Notes: generated from the sequence alone by a model not told the origin. 64,000 nt of DNA from Patella vulgata (GCF_932274485.2 NC_065880.2:52872894-52936893), one strand, 5' to 3'. Shown: positions 37,397-47,912, numbered from the stretch's first letter. Numbers and translations: made by a program.

Positions 37397-37526
37397 GTAA
37401 GCTAACATTATTGCCATTATTTGGAGTTCAAAAATCGTGTTATTTTAACTTTTATACACATATAATTATATCCATGAATATAGGTTGGAACATTTGTAAA
37501 ATACGACATTTCTTGCGATACTGAAC

Positions 37527-37911
37527 GGGAATCACATGGCTAAGTGGGAACGACGCTGGCTCACTAGCCTGGAGGTCTTGTGTTCGATCGCTGCATTGGC
37601 CGAGAAAGTTCGCCCCGTTTTTTTCGGCGTGGTTTCCCCTTGTAAGTGATGCAGGACGGAGGGCCTGACAAGGACAGCTGTCTAGTTGTTCAGATGGGAC
37701 GAAAAACCGAGATCCCGTGTACACATTGGCGTGCACATAAAAGATCCCTTGGCAGTTGGAATTCGATATAAGAGTAGGCCGTAGCGCCGCTGCCCGGGCA
37801 AAATTTCCCTCATAGCACACTGTATGGCGTATGCCCGTCTTCATTAGCCCAGGTTAGGAGCAGAACAGTAGGACGTTAAACCCCATTTCATTTCATTTCA
37901 TTTCATTTCCT
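37527..37911 (+). mobile_element. SINE-2, full-length
   Basis: The tRNA-like head has tggctaagtggg (A box) and gtgttcgatcgc (B box). The centre has 'aaggacagctgtctagttgt' and 'ttggcgtgcacataaaagat', and the tail is acgttaaaccccatttc with (CATTT)n. ATACTGAAC (37518-37526) and ATACTCAAC (37912-37920) flank it, a 9-bp target duplication with one difference. The centre resembles the metazoan MetaSINE group from memory; this needs an alignment. Confidence 0.85.
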
Positions 37912-38433
37912 ATACTCAACATCGACTTATACAATACATGAAAAACAGTAGGTCACAAAAAGGAAAGATACATTGTACCGTAGTATAATTAATGTGTGTT
38001 GTGCATGAGACAGAGTATGCTTACTGTTTCTGAATACCTTGGAGCTTCTGTCGACTCAACATGTTCCAGTGATAAAATCCACAAACTGGGTACTAGTGAA
38101 TTGCTATTTTTGTATTCATGGATGTTGAATTTGATTGCCCTTTTGTACGGATAGAACATTGTATGCAAACACCCAACAAAGATGTCCAAAACAATAATAA
38201 ATTATTAAATTCTTATACGTAGAGTAATTGCCATTAACTAGAGGATTTTACATAGAACCAAATATACAATATCAAATAGCCTATATGTAATTATTAATTG
38301 TCAAGTCATTTCCCAAGATCTCATAAAACTTTGACAAAAGTGAAGAAATTTATGACTATTATGTCAATCAGAAAAATACACTGTCCTATGATAAATTTTA
38401 CTTGATTAATATATACAAAACTATACCGAGACG
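37912..38433. other. no recognisable feature
   Basis: Intron sequence between two SINE-2 copies. Nothing recognised. Confidence 0.4.
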
Positions 38434-38575
38434 AAATGAAATGAAATGGGGTTTAACGTCCTACTGTTCTGCTCTGAACTGGGCTAATGAACACGGGCAT
38501 ACGCCATACGGGCTTAGTCTTGTATCGAATTCCAACTGTTAAGAGATCTTTTACGTGCACGCCAATGTGTACATG
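38434..38575 (-). mobile_element. SINE-2, part 1 (split by the LTR element)
   Basis: Reverse SINE-2 from its (CATTT)n tail to the block 'tacgtgcacgccaatgtgta'. It stops at ACATG, the target of the LTR element, and continues at 44805. Confidence 0.85.
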
Positions 38576-39417
38576 TGTCACGATTTGGCACCTGACCAAT
38601 TGCCACTCGTGCAAACTACCCCCCAGCTGCGTCTTCAAAATCATAAAGAAAACGAAATGGCATTAATAGTATAATTTAATACTTTATATATTTATATCAG
38701 ATCAGTAAAACAATCAATTTTCAGAGTTCAGTATGTCCATAGGTCACTTCCGGTGGGAATCAAACCATCAATTCACAAAAACATTATTCGTCCAACGAAA
38801 ACATTAAACATAGGCCTGCAATACCTATTCTGATTTAAGTTATTCGTAAAACATTTAAACACCGCACAGTTCTCCACAACACAGTTGAGATAATTATAGG
38901 CCTGTGGATCCTATTCTGTGATCATCTCAAACGTTCTGTTCACGATATCAGCTACGGCTAAACTTGGCCCCAACGCCGCTCCATATCAAACGTTGCCCAA
39001 CAATAATCTACACACATAAAAGTTTCACCTACTGGGCGTAATCAAACGTGGCCCAGTTCCAATGTACCTCTGATTTAATTAAACATGGTCCGATATTCAC
39101 TACAGTTATGTATTCAAAGAAGAAAGGTTAAATTGGCCCCCTCCTACATAATCGATCCGATTCGGCCTGAACGAACCTTACTAAAAGACTGACTGACTGA
39201 CTGACTGACTCTGATGTGCCATCCACATCTGCTTATATAGCCATATTGTGCACATGCTGCATGCCTCAGATGCAGTTGACAATCAAGATGAGTTTGGGGG
39301 ATACAGCTTAGACAATTAAAATTGAGTTTGGGGGATCAAACTCAGACAAATAGGATGTGAACATAAATATTTATAAATTCGGATGTAAAAGAAAAAATAT
39401 GATATTTGATTGTGACA
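38576..39417 (-). repeat. LTR (3' LTR in element orientation)
   Basis: 842 bp, bounded by TGTCAC at one end and GTGACA at the other. A TATA-like TATATAAGC lies at about 39223-39240 on the - strand, a likely promoter. Nearly identical to 43961-44804. Confidence 0.93.
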
Positions 39418-39433
39418 ATACCTCCCTTCCATA
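39418..39433 (-). promoter_or_regulatory. polypurine tract
   Basis: On the - strand the bases next to the 3' LTR read ATGGAAGGGAGGTAT, a purine run where plus-strand DNA priming is expected in LTR elements. Confidence 0.75.
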
Positions 39434-39511
39434 GAAAAATATATTTTTTAAAAAATATGTTTTCAAAATACACAATCATTATAAATAGACATCATAACCT
39501 TAAATATCAAA

Positions 39512-42500
39512 TTATTGTGACCTACTCAAATAATCAGCACCAATATTCTCACTTCCTTTGATGGCACAAATCCGAAATCTAAAGGGTTGCAACAAAAGTG
39601 CCCATCTCATAAGTCTTGCGTTAGCAACTTTAGTTTTATTTAAATACAGTAGAGGTTGGTGATCTGTTTCTAAAATAAATTCTCGTCCGTATAAGTAACG
39701 CTCAAATTTTCTTACAGCCCAGATAATCGCTAGGCATTCTTTTTCTATTACGGAGTAAGCACACTCTCTTGGTAATAATTTTCTACTTGCGTAGGCTATC
39801 GGGTGTTTTTCCTCATTTTCTACTTGTAACAAGACTGCTCCCAGCCCTATATCAGAAGCATCAGTTCTCAAAATAAACGTTTTTTCCAAATCTGGCAGTT
39901 TCAAAATTGGGTCATTGATAAGCACCGTTTTAAGTGTTGTGAAGGCTTTTTCTTGTGGTTCTTCCCACTTCACTTTATTAGACTGTCCTTTCTTGGTAAG
40001 GTCGGTAAGCGGCGCGGCTATGGCTGCAAAATTAGCTACGAACTTCCGGTAATACCCTGCTAACCCCAAAAAGGCACGAACTTGCTTCTTTGTTTGTGGT
40101 CTATTCGCTAGTTTGATGGCATTTAATTTATCAGGATTCGGGCGTAATCTCTGCTCCCCGACTATATGCCCAAGACACTCTAAACTTTGAAACCCCATAA
40201 AACATTTTGTAGGTCTTGCCGTAATATTGGCCTTCCGTAGTCTATCAAGAAGATCGCGTAAAATTTGTACGTGTTCTGACCAGGTTTCCGTATAAATCAA
40301 CAGATCATCTATAAAATTGTCAATATTCGTCATTCCTGCTAGTAGTTTCCGTATCATTCGGTTAAAAACGGCGGAACTCGTTACTAGCCCGAACGGCATG
40401 ACTGTAAATTGGTATAGACCCTGGGAAGTAGAAAACGCGTTTTTTTGTCGTGCCTCCGTCTTAAGTGGTATCTGCCAGTATCCTTTGCTGAGATCTATCT
40501 TGGTAAAATAATGGTAGCCAGATAATTTTGAAAACATGTCATCCGCACTCGACATTGGCTCGGCATCAAAAATTGTAACTTTGTTGAGTTGACGGTAATC
40601 AATACAAAATCTATTGCTTCCGTCTTTTTTCTTGATTATAACAACAGGTGATGAATATGGCGATTCAGATTTCTCGATTACCCCGGCTTTCAACATCTTA
40701 TTGGTCTCGTCGTTAACGACTTCAGTCATGTAATAAGGCATCGGAAATTGTTTAACTCTAATTGGTTCTTCTGTTTTAGTGTGTATATCCAGTTCCAGTA
40801 AATTAGTACGTCCAGGTTTATCAGTAATTCTGTCCGCAAATTCTTTTAACAAATTACTTATCTCGTTCTTTTGCTCGGGTGTAAGGTCGTTGTTGATGTT
40901 AACATCACTGTAAGTCTCACCCATGGTAGTAGTTGGTATTTCCGGTAATTCTACAGCGTCCCCATCTTCATCTAAATCGATAATCGATACACATACCGAT
41001 GACAATAAATCTGTACAGGTTTGGTCTTTAGAGTTCCTTTCTACAAACCGTTTCAACATATTGGCATGAAATATCTTAGATTTACCCTTCATTAGGATTC
41101 TGTAATCAAGTAGACCTATCTTTTTCTCCACAGAAAAAGGTCCTTGCCACTGCATCAATAGCTTATTATGATTGGTTGGTAGTAGTACTAATACTTTGTC
41201 ACCTGCTTCCAATGCTTTTGGTTTAGCCTTTTTATTATAATACTTTCTATATTTGGCCGACATTTCCTTCAAATTTTCTTGAGCTAAATTACAAGTTTCT
41301 TCCATCTTGTTTCGAAGGTCTAGAACATATTGGTAGGTAGTTTTAACATCGGGTTGTTCCTCTTCGTTAACCCACAATTCTTTTAATATTGACATTGGTC
41401 CCCTCACTGACCTTCCATACAAAAGTTTGAATGGCGAAAAACCGGTACTTTCTTGTGGTACTTCTCTGTACGCGAATAAAACTGCATTAATATACTTATC
41501 CCAATCTCTGGGCTTCTCCATACACATCTTCTTTAACATCTGCTTTAAAGTGCCGTTAAATTTCTCCACTAATCCATTACATATTGGATGGTACGGTGTA
41601 GTCGTTAGCTGACGCAATGACAATAACCTGCTAATCTCCGACATCAAATCCGACGTGAACTGTTTACCCATGTCACTCAACATTTCCTTAGGAACCCCAA
41701 CACGACTAAATACATCTATTAATGCTTCTGCAACTCTTTCGGTCTCTATGGTACGTAATGGTATAGCTTCAGGATATCTGGTAGCGTAATCTATTATGGT
41801 AAGTATGTATCTGTACCCACTATCAGTTACTGAATGTATTGGACCAACTAAATCCACGGCAATTCGTTTAAAGGGTTCGTCAATCAATGGCATTTGACCA
41901 AGTGGTGACTTAAACACTTTACCTTTACTGACAGTTCGCTGGCAAGCGTCACAGGATCTACAAAACCGGCTAATATCAGATTGAATACCTGGCCAATAAA
42001 ATTCAGATAAAATTCTATCAGTTGTTTTTCTAGTTCCTAGATGACCAGCCATTAATGATTCATGAGCTAACCGCATAATATCGTTTCTAAACTCTTTTGG
42101 CACGATTAACTGTGTAACATCTCTTCTACCTAGGTGCGTATATTGTCGAAATAAAAATCCTTTATTGTAGAACAAAGTTGAACTCGCTCCAGATTTTGTT
42201 GTTTTGGTGTCATTACAATCAGCCAGTTCACGTAAGCGTTGCAGTGTGACATCATTACGCTGCATGAGTTTAATGTCTTCGGGTTTCACCACATCGCGAA
42301 TACTTTTAGGGACTATAAGAGGAGGATATGGCTTATCTTTCTTTAATGTCTGTGATCTGGTTTCAACCGCTTGGATTGGTTTCCAGTCCAACTTTGGATC
42401 AGCAGCATCTCTTACTCCACCAATATTACCAAGTATCAGATCGTATATGGGATTCTCGATACACCATGCTTCGGTTACACCGTGAAAATATGGCGTGTCA

Positions 42501-42574
42501 ACGTTTATAATAGCTACGGGGGTTACTATACGCGTACCATCTACTAAAACACACGTTTTTTCTCGGTTAGTCAT
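39512..42574 (-). CDS. pol polyprotein: protease, integrase, RT, RNase H
   Basis: A 1,020-codon frame. In order it shows part of a retropepsin-like region, a zinc-binding integrase N-terminus (around residues 150-210), the integrase core (about 230-390), then reverse transcriptase (about 590-810, with a FIDD-type active site near 755) and RNase H (about 850-985). The integrase standing before the RT is the notable point. The RT and RNase H blocks look gypsy-like. The frame overlaps the gag frame by 8 bp; LTR elements of this kind are known to use ribosomal frameshifting or read-through at the gag-pol boundary. Confidence 0.92.
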   Translation of the reverse strand: MTNREKTCVLVDGTRIVTPVAIINVDTPYFHGVTEAWCIENPIYDLILGNIGGVRDAADPKLDWKPIQAVETRSQTLKKDKPYPPLIVPKSIRDVVKPEDIKLMQRNDVTLQRLRELADCNDTKTTKSGASSTLFYNKGFLFRQYTHLGRRDVTQLIVPKEFRNDIMRLAHESLMAGHLGTRKTTDRILSEFYWPGIQSDISRFCRSCDACQRTVSKGKVFKSPLGQMPLIDEPFKRIAVDLVGPIHSVTDSGYRYILTIIDYATRYPEAIPLRTIETERVAEALIDVFSRVGVPKEMLSDMGKQFTSDLMSEISRLLSLRQLTTTPYHPICNGLVEKFNGTLKQMLKKMCMEKPRDWDKYINAVLFAYREVPQESTGFSPFKLLYGRSVRGPMSILKELWVNEEEQPDVKTTYQYVLDLRNKMEETCNLAQENLKEMSAKYRKYYNKKAKPKALEAGDKVLVLLPTNHNKLLMQWQGPFSVEKKIGLLDYRILMKGKSKIFHANMLKRFVERNSKDQTCTDLLSSVCVSIIDLDEDGDAVELPEIPTTTMGETYSDVNINNDLTPEQKNEISNLLKEFADRITDKPGRTNLLELDIHTKTEEPIRVKQFPMPYYMTEVVNDETNKMLKAGVIEKSESPYSSPVVIIKKKDGSNRFCIDYRQLNKVTIFDAEPMSSADDMFSKLSGYHYFTKIDLSKGYWQIPLKTEARQKNAFSTSQGLYQFTVMPFGLVTSSAVFNRMIRKLLAGMTNIDNFIDDLLIYTETWSEHVQILRDLLDRLRKANITARPTKCFMGFQSLECLGHIVGEQRLRPNPDKLNAIKLANRPQTKKQVRAFLGLAGYYRKFVANFAAIAAPLTDLTKKGQSNKVKWEEPQEKAFTTLKTVLINDPILKLPDLEKTFILRTDASDIGLGAVLLQVENEEKHPIAYASRKLLPRECAYSVIEKECLAIIWAVRKFERYLYGREFILETDHQPLLYLNKTKVANARLMRWALLLQPFRFRICAIKGSENIGADYLSRSQ

Positions 42575-43790
42575 TTCTTTTTACTACTACCCCAGCACAT
42601 CCGGTATCTCGTAACACTGTCACGTCATGTTCACCGACTTTACCTTTAGTTACAGGCATTACCTGACTCTCTGGAATAAAGTTCAGACAATTACTATTAC
42701 TATGTGGGGGTAGTGTTCGGTTTTGTTTGTTAAACTTATGGTCATCATTACGTTCTTGAACAGATGACACAGGATTTCTATTTTTGCACTGATGTGATCT
42801 ATGACCCGGTCTTCTGCATATGTAACATACCAAGTTATTACCTCTGGCTGACGATGCTGGATTGTGTTGGCGATAGGAATTATGCGGGGTTGGCTGTTGT
42901 GGCTGCTGTTGGGGTCCTTCCCTAACAGATTCGCTATAATTTGGCGGACGCGCATGCCCATAATGTTCATTATGTTTATTCCGAAGAAACCTGTTAGCTT
43001 TACTTCCTCGCGCATCACAAAATTGGTCTGCTAATTCCGCCATGTTGGAAATAGTTTTGGGAGATCGTTCTTTTAAAAACAGACTTAATTCGCGTTCACA
43101 TTTAGACACGAATTGATTCCTAATAATTAAATCGAACAAACCCTTGTAGTCTTTATTGATACCCGAAAGCTCAATCCATCGCGTAAAATAATCCGATAAT
43201 CGAACTGTAAATTGTGCGAAAGTTTCTCCGACTTCAGGAGTAGAATAGTGAAATTTATTAACAAAACCTTCTTCAGTCATCTCAAACCGTTTTAACAGTG
43301 CCCCTTTAAGAACTTCGTAATCAAGACTGTCGTCACGTGGTAGTCTCGCGTAAACTCCTAAAGCTCTACCTCTAAGTAATGCACTTAAATGTACTGCCCA
43401 CTGCGATGCGTCTAAACCTTGTGCTGTAACATACCGTTCAAATCTTCGTAAATAAGAATCAATATCGTCTCGGTCTTCATCAAATGGAGGCAATTTTGGT
43501 CCCTTTATAAAATTATCACCAGAACGTTTATTGAAAGAACTCTCACCGTAAAGTTTATATTCCGTTTCCATAGTTTCTAGATTTTGTTTATGCTCCCTTT
43601 CCATAACTTCTAGTTTCAATTTTATATCCTTTTCGCGTTGTAGTAAATCCGCTTCACGTTGCTGCATCTCACGTTGTAGTTTCCTCTCATCACGCTGTTT
43701 GTCTTGTTGTTCGCGAACAAAGTTTCTAAGCTCCTCGTCTTTGAAACCTAAACTTTCACCGAAATCTTTTAATTCTTTTAGTTCATCCAT
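42567..43790 (-). CDS. gag polyprotein with zinc knuckle
   Basis: A 407-codon frame beginning about 170 bp inside the 5' LTR. It has a Gln/Glu/Arg-rich predicted coiled coil (about residues 20-80), a retrotransposon capsid-like region (about 105-270), a Gln/Pro-rich linker and one CCHC zinc knuckle (CYICRRPGHRSHQC, about 325-338). Its end reaches the protease region. It is the structural protein that would form the particle. Confidence 0.88.
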   Translation of the reverse strand: MDELKELKDFGESLGFKDEELRNFVREQQDKQRDERKLQREMQQREADLLQREKDIKLKLEVMEREHKQNLETMETEYKLYGESSFNKRSGDNFIKGPKLPPFDEDRDDIDSYLRRFERYVTAQGLDASQWAVHLSALLRGRALGVYARLPRDDSLDYEVLKGALLKRFEMTEEGFVNKFHYSTPEVGETFAQFTVRLSDYFTRWIELSGINKDYKGLFDLIIRNQFVSKCERELSLFLKERSPKTISNMAELADQFCDARGSKANRFLRNKHNEHYGHARPPNYSESVREGPQQQPQQPTPHNSYRQHNPASSARGNNLVCYICRRPGHRSHQCKNRNPVSSVQERNDDHKFNKQNRTLPPHSNSNCLNFIPESQVMPVTKGKVGEHDVTVLRDTGCAGVVVKRND

Positions 43791-43940
43791 AGTAGTGTAA
43801 CTAAGTTCAGATTACCAAATATAAATTCACCAATGTCTGTCTCACAAGTACAAGTTAATACTTAAACTTAACCTATTAAAGCGACAAGTTGACTTTATGT
43901 TTTGAAGACCATTTGGGTCATTAGTTTATTAAAATTGAAT

Positions 43941-43958
43941 ATCCCGGACAAGCCCCCA
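43941..43958 (-). promoter_or_regulatory. primer-binding site, tRNA-Pro type
   Basis: On the - strand the bases two positions inside the 5' LTR read TGGGGGCTTGTCCGGGAT. This matches the classical tRNA-Pro primer site of murine leukaemia virus except for one base, and a G-U pair would still allow pairing. Confidence 0.8.
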
Positions 43959-43960
43959 AT

Positions 43961-44804
43961 TGTCACGATTTGGCACCTGACCAATTGCCACTCGTGCAAA
44001 CTACCCCCCAGCTGCGTCTTCAAAATCATAAAGAAAACGAAATGGCATTAATAGTATAATTTAATACTTTATATATTTATATCAGATCAGTAAAACAATC
44101 AATTTTCAGAGTTCAGTATGTCCATAGGTCACTTCCGGTGGGAATCAAACCATCAATTCACAAAAACATTATTCGTCCAACGAAAACATTAAACATAGGC
44201 CTGCAATACCTATTCTGATTTAAGTTATTCGTAAAACATTTAAACACCGCACAGTTCTCCACAACACAGTTGAGATAATTATAGGCCTGTGGATCCTATT
44301 CTGTGATCATCTCAAATGTTCTGTTCACGATATCAGCTACGGCTAAACTTGGCCCCAACGCCGCTCCATATCAAACGTTGCCCAACAATAATCTACACAC
44401 ATAAAAGTTTCACCTACTGGGCGTAATCAAACGTGGCCCAGTTCCAATGTACCTCTGATTTAATTAAACATGGTCCGATATTCACTACAGTTATGTATTC
44501 AAAGAAGAAAGGTTAAATTGGCCCCCTCCTACATAATCGATCCGATTCGGCCTGAACGAACCTTACTAAAAGACTGACTGACTGACTGACTCTGATGTGC
44601 CATCCACATCTGCTTATATAGCCATATTGTGCACATGCTGCATGCCTCAGAATCAGATGCAGTTGACAATCAAGATGAGTTTGGGGGATACAGCTTAGAC
44701 AATTAAAATTGAGTTTGGGGGATCAAACTCAGACAAATAGGATGTGAACATAAATATTTATAAATTCGGATGTAAAAGAAAAAATATGATATTTGATTGT
44801 GACA
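43961..44804 (-). repeat. LTR (5' LTR in element orientation)
   Basis: 844 bp with the same TGTCAC/GTGACA ends. It differs from the partner LTR by about one base, a GACT-repeat length change and a short insertion. A TATATAAGC box lies at about 44602-44618 on the - strand. Confidence 0.93.
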
Positions 44805-44948
44805 ACATGGAACCTCGGTTTTTCGTCCCATCAGAACGACTAGACAGCTGTACTTGACAGGCCCTCATTCCTGCATCACTGACAAGGGAGAATCGTGTCG
44901 GAAAATATGGATGAACTTTCTCGGCCAATGCAGGGATTGAGACGCAAT
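44805..44948 (-). mobile_element. SINE-2, part 2
   Basis: Resumes the reverse SINE-2 after the LTR element with acatgg, then 'cgactagacagctgtacttg' and 'ggccaatgcagggattgaga' (B-box region). With 38434-38575 it is one SINE-2 copy cut by the LTR insertion. Confidence 0.85.
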
Positions 44949-44962
44949 GAAAATGTGCCACT

Positions 44963-46993
44963 CAGGGCTAGAAAATCGTCATTTTTTGCGAGAATCTAAG
45001 AGGATTCTCATATATAGCATCTGCGCGAATCCTCCGAATCATAATTAATAATACTGTCTAAAAAAACAAGATTGTGTTTATTGTGTTAATCTAAAACATC
45101 AAAATACAAGAACAATGATAAAAATAGAACAATCATAAATAGTGTCAAAAGTAATATCCAGAAAATGCCTTAGTCAAAATAAGTTGATATGGCACCATAG
45201 AGCTGGGTGATATTTCGGTTAAAAACCGTCAAAAATACCATCTTCAGAAAAATATTGAAAAACCGAACATACTGCGATATCGCGGTTTTGATTTTTCTGG
45301 ATGATATTTAACATAATTATTGAAAAAAAGTCTCCCTAATTATGTCATTTACAATATTTTATTGCTTTATGATAAATAAATAGAATCAAATAGTGTTATA
45401 AATTCCTGAGTTTTCATTACACGAAGTTAGCAAATGCCGAAAGAGAGCTTTGTTTACGTCACGTGACTTCTCGTTCACTTCTCCACCCAACCAATACCGT
45501 TAGAATTAACTCTGTTTGTATTCATTGACGAAATGTTTATACAGATGCTTTGATTTTCGAAAGGCATCATTGATTTTCATATTGAATTAAATTTTAATAA
45601 AGCAGTAATATAAATAATGCCAACTGTATTGAGGGTTCCGGTAGGCTGATAATCTTTTAGCTTCGAACGTGTCATGGCGGTCCGTGATCCGGAAAAAAAT
45701 ATTTGACTAAATCAATGGACACTTTTTGACATAGTACTTATGTTTTATATTATAATTTAGTATTTTTATACGCCCACATTGATATCTAAGTTGATAATCC
45801 AAAGATCTCGGTTCCTTTCGATATTCGCGCATAACGGACCGTAACTTCCTGAATTATGGCCCCTGATTGTACCAAAAATCGTGTTTTTAGCTTGTGGACC
45901 CTATAGAGGTCATAATTTTTATCCGATTTAAAAAACTGTTCTATTATATCACCGTTACACCCTAAGGATGGCTGAGTTCGAATTTCGTGAAAATCGGCCC
46001 GAAATTGACAGACAAAATGGCCGCCGTTCATTCTCAAATAGCATAAAAATATGGTATATCAATGTTGTGGACACTATAGAGGTCACAATTTTTATCCGAT
46101 TTTGTTGAAACTTGAAATGTAAGTTTATAACCCAACGATCTCGGTTCCTTTCGATATTTGCGCATATCGGACCGTAACTTCCCGAATTATGGCCCCTGAT
46201 TGTACCAAAAATCGCGTTTTTAGCTTGTGGACCCTATAGAGGTCATAATTTTTATCCGATTTAAAAAAACGTATTATTATATCACCGTTACACCCTAAGG
46301 ACGGCTGAGTTTGAATTTCGTGAAAATCGGCCCAAAATTGACTGACAAAATGGCCGCCGTTCGTTATCAAATAGCGTAAAAATATGGTATATCAAGGTTG
46401 TGGACACTACAGAGGTCACAATTTTTATCCGATTTTGTTGAAACTTGAAATGTAAGTTTATAACCCAAAGATCTCGGTTCCTTTCGATATTCGCGCATAT
46501 CGGACCGTAACTTCCTGAATTATGGCCCATGATTGTACCAAAAATTGCGTTTTTAGCTTGTGGACCCTATAGAGGTCATAATTTTTATCCGATTTAAAAA
46601 AACGTGTTTTTTTTTTTTTTACCGGATTGTCAAAATCACCGTTAAATGTGCCAATTGCTCGGATTAAGAACCATATGAGGTATGACTGTTGTTGTAGCCA
46701 ACAAGCAAGTTGATTCACTTTTTTTTATTAACAAGTAATAATTAACCCGTTGTAATTTAGCCAAAAGGAGATTGATTTATGATACCATAGTGATGGATTC
46801 ATTGTTTTACCAATCGGCTAGATTAAATGTCAGTTGGCTAAAGCCGACAAAATACAGCCGATACTGACCGACATTCAATAGTCGGACTCGACAATTCTCC
46901 AAGATTTCTTTTTTTTTGGAAAAATTTTATGAAGCTCTTGCGAAAATCCTTGCACGAATCAGATTCGGAGATTCGCGTGAATTTCTAGCCCTG
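44963..46993 (+). mobile_element. hAT-like element carrying a HINE-A array
   Basis: The ends CAGGGCTAGAAA and (reversed) CAGGGCTAGAAATT, with a shared GCGAATCYYCGAATC-like inner block, are flanked by CCACT (44958-44962; 46994-46998). The CAGGG terminus suggests hAT, but hAT usually makes 8-bp duplications, and the flanks agree for 5-7 bases only. No transposase frame is seen. The HINE-A copy at 45763-46605 accounts for most of the middle. Confidence 0.55.
45763..46605 (+). mobile_element. HINE-A copy inside hAT-like element
   Basis: TTTTTATACGCCCACATTGA opens the copy but the second hairpin arm and the GTCC run are missing. Two and a half units of about 336 bp follow (the taacccaacgatctcggttc block at about 46127 and its counterpart at about 46460). 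No 3' end; it stops in a T run. Minus-strand 80-codon frames here are near-copies of each other. Confidence 0.65.
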
Positions 46994-46998
46994 CCACT

Positions 46999-47335
46999 GA
47001 TTGAACTACTGGAAGTGTTGACGTTAAATAGCATCTTTACTTTAAAATAACAGTGGGCACAAGAAGTAAACATTAAAAGTCAGTAATGTGTGTTTCCATG
47101 TCTGGCTGCCATACATCGTTGTTGCATGGAGGATATAAACCTCTGAACGCTTGCTTCCTGTGGCTCCGGTACTTATGCCCCCTTGAATTAATGCGTACGC
47201 GATCAAAAAAAATCATTCTCACTTCTTATCGTCGTGATATGATGTTAATTCAGAAATACAAGATTAAAGTGTATCTCTCAAATTAGATTTACAATCATCC
47301 ATTTATAAAAGTACTGCACTTTCATTGCGTCTCGG
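46999..47335. other. intron, no recognisable feature
   Basis: Non-coding sequence between the hAT-like element and SINE-1. The 66-codon frame at 47086-47286 has no recognisable similarity. Confidence 0.35.
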
Positions 47336-47628
47336 GGCCGGGGGGGGGGGGGGGGGCTGAATGGTTATTACGTGCGCGCTGTATCATAAAGTCTATCATT
47401 GAGTCAAGTCGCATGGTTTCGATTCCCCGGTTGTACGTGACAAGGAGTAGGGGCGCCTGTCCAACCTTGTGGGTTTCTACCGGTCCTCCAGTTTTCTCCC
47501 ACTGCTAAAGACCCCTACTCGCAAGCAAATTATTGAAATAAAATTGAACCATATGTTAGTCCCGAAATGACCTAGTTTGTGTCGAGTGGACGTTAAACCC
47601 CATATCTCTCTCTCTCTCTCTCTCTCTC
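47336..47628 (+). mobile_element. SINE-1, full-length
   Basis: Starts with an expanded G run, then the tRNA-like head (ctgaatggttattacg; ggtttcgattcccc), the V/Deu-like centre and a (TC)n tail. TCATTGCGTCTCGG lies on both sides (47322-47335; 47629-47642), a perfect 14-bp target duplication that defines both ends. Confidence 0.9.
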
Positions 47629-47783
47629 TCATTGCGTCTCGGTACATAAACTGAAAATTCACCCAATTTTATAAAATCTGGTACGATGGATATATATCTG
47701 TTACAAATTGTACCGGTTTACCATAGACAACTTGTATTATTTGCTATAACACAATAGACATTAATTTTCATTATCTCTTTTAG

Positions 47784-47912
47784 CTTGTGATATGAATGTA
47801 CACAAAAGATGTGAAAGTCATGTACCAAAATTATGTGGTATCGATTTCACAGAGCGAAGAGGAAGAATATATCTGATAATAAAACCACAAGGAAATAAGT
47901 TAATTGTTGAGG
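47784..47912 (+). CDS. conventional protein kinase C, exon with second half of C1B
   Basis: Encodes [18 protein letters not shown], completing the C1B zinc pattern (C-X2-C-X4-H-X2-C-X7-C). It then reads [12 protein letters not shown], the strand that opens the C2 domain in cPKCs. Acceptor tctcttttag precedes 47784 and donor gtttgt follows 47912. The exon is 129 nt and keeps phase 1 at both ends. The preceding intron is 10.4 kb and holds the LTR element. The RGRIYL start of C2 right after C1B sets this apart from novel PKCs, whose C2-like domain lies at the N-terminus. Confidence 0.94.

Larger units (their letters stand above)
38576..44804 (-). mobile_element. Ty3/gypsy-type LTR retrotransposon with integrase before RT (Gmr1-like), looks whole
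   Basis: A 6,229-bp element on the - strand with two LTRs (38576-39417; 43961-44804), ACATG target duplications (38571-38575; 44805-44809), a tRNA-Pro-type primer site, a polypurine tract, a gag frame and a pol frame. The order inside pol is protease, integrase, reverse transcriptase, RNase H. That is the order of copia elements, but the RT is gypsy-like; this mix is known for the Gmr1 group. The LTRs differ by about one substitution and two short length changes, so the insertion is very recent. It lies in the PKC intron, antisense to the gene, inside a SINE-2. Confidence 0.93.

Noticed and set aside
40317-42510. + strand frames at 40317, 41427, 42204 and 42328
   Set aside because: Shadows opposite the pol frame of the LTR element.
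45200-45290. Possible second hAT-type end (gagctgggtgatatttcggt) inside 44963-46993
   Set aside because: The matching opposite end was not found.
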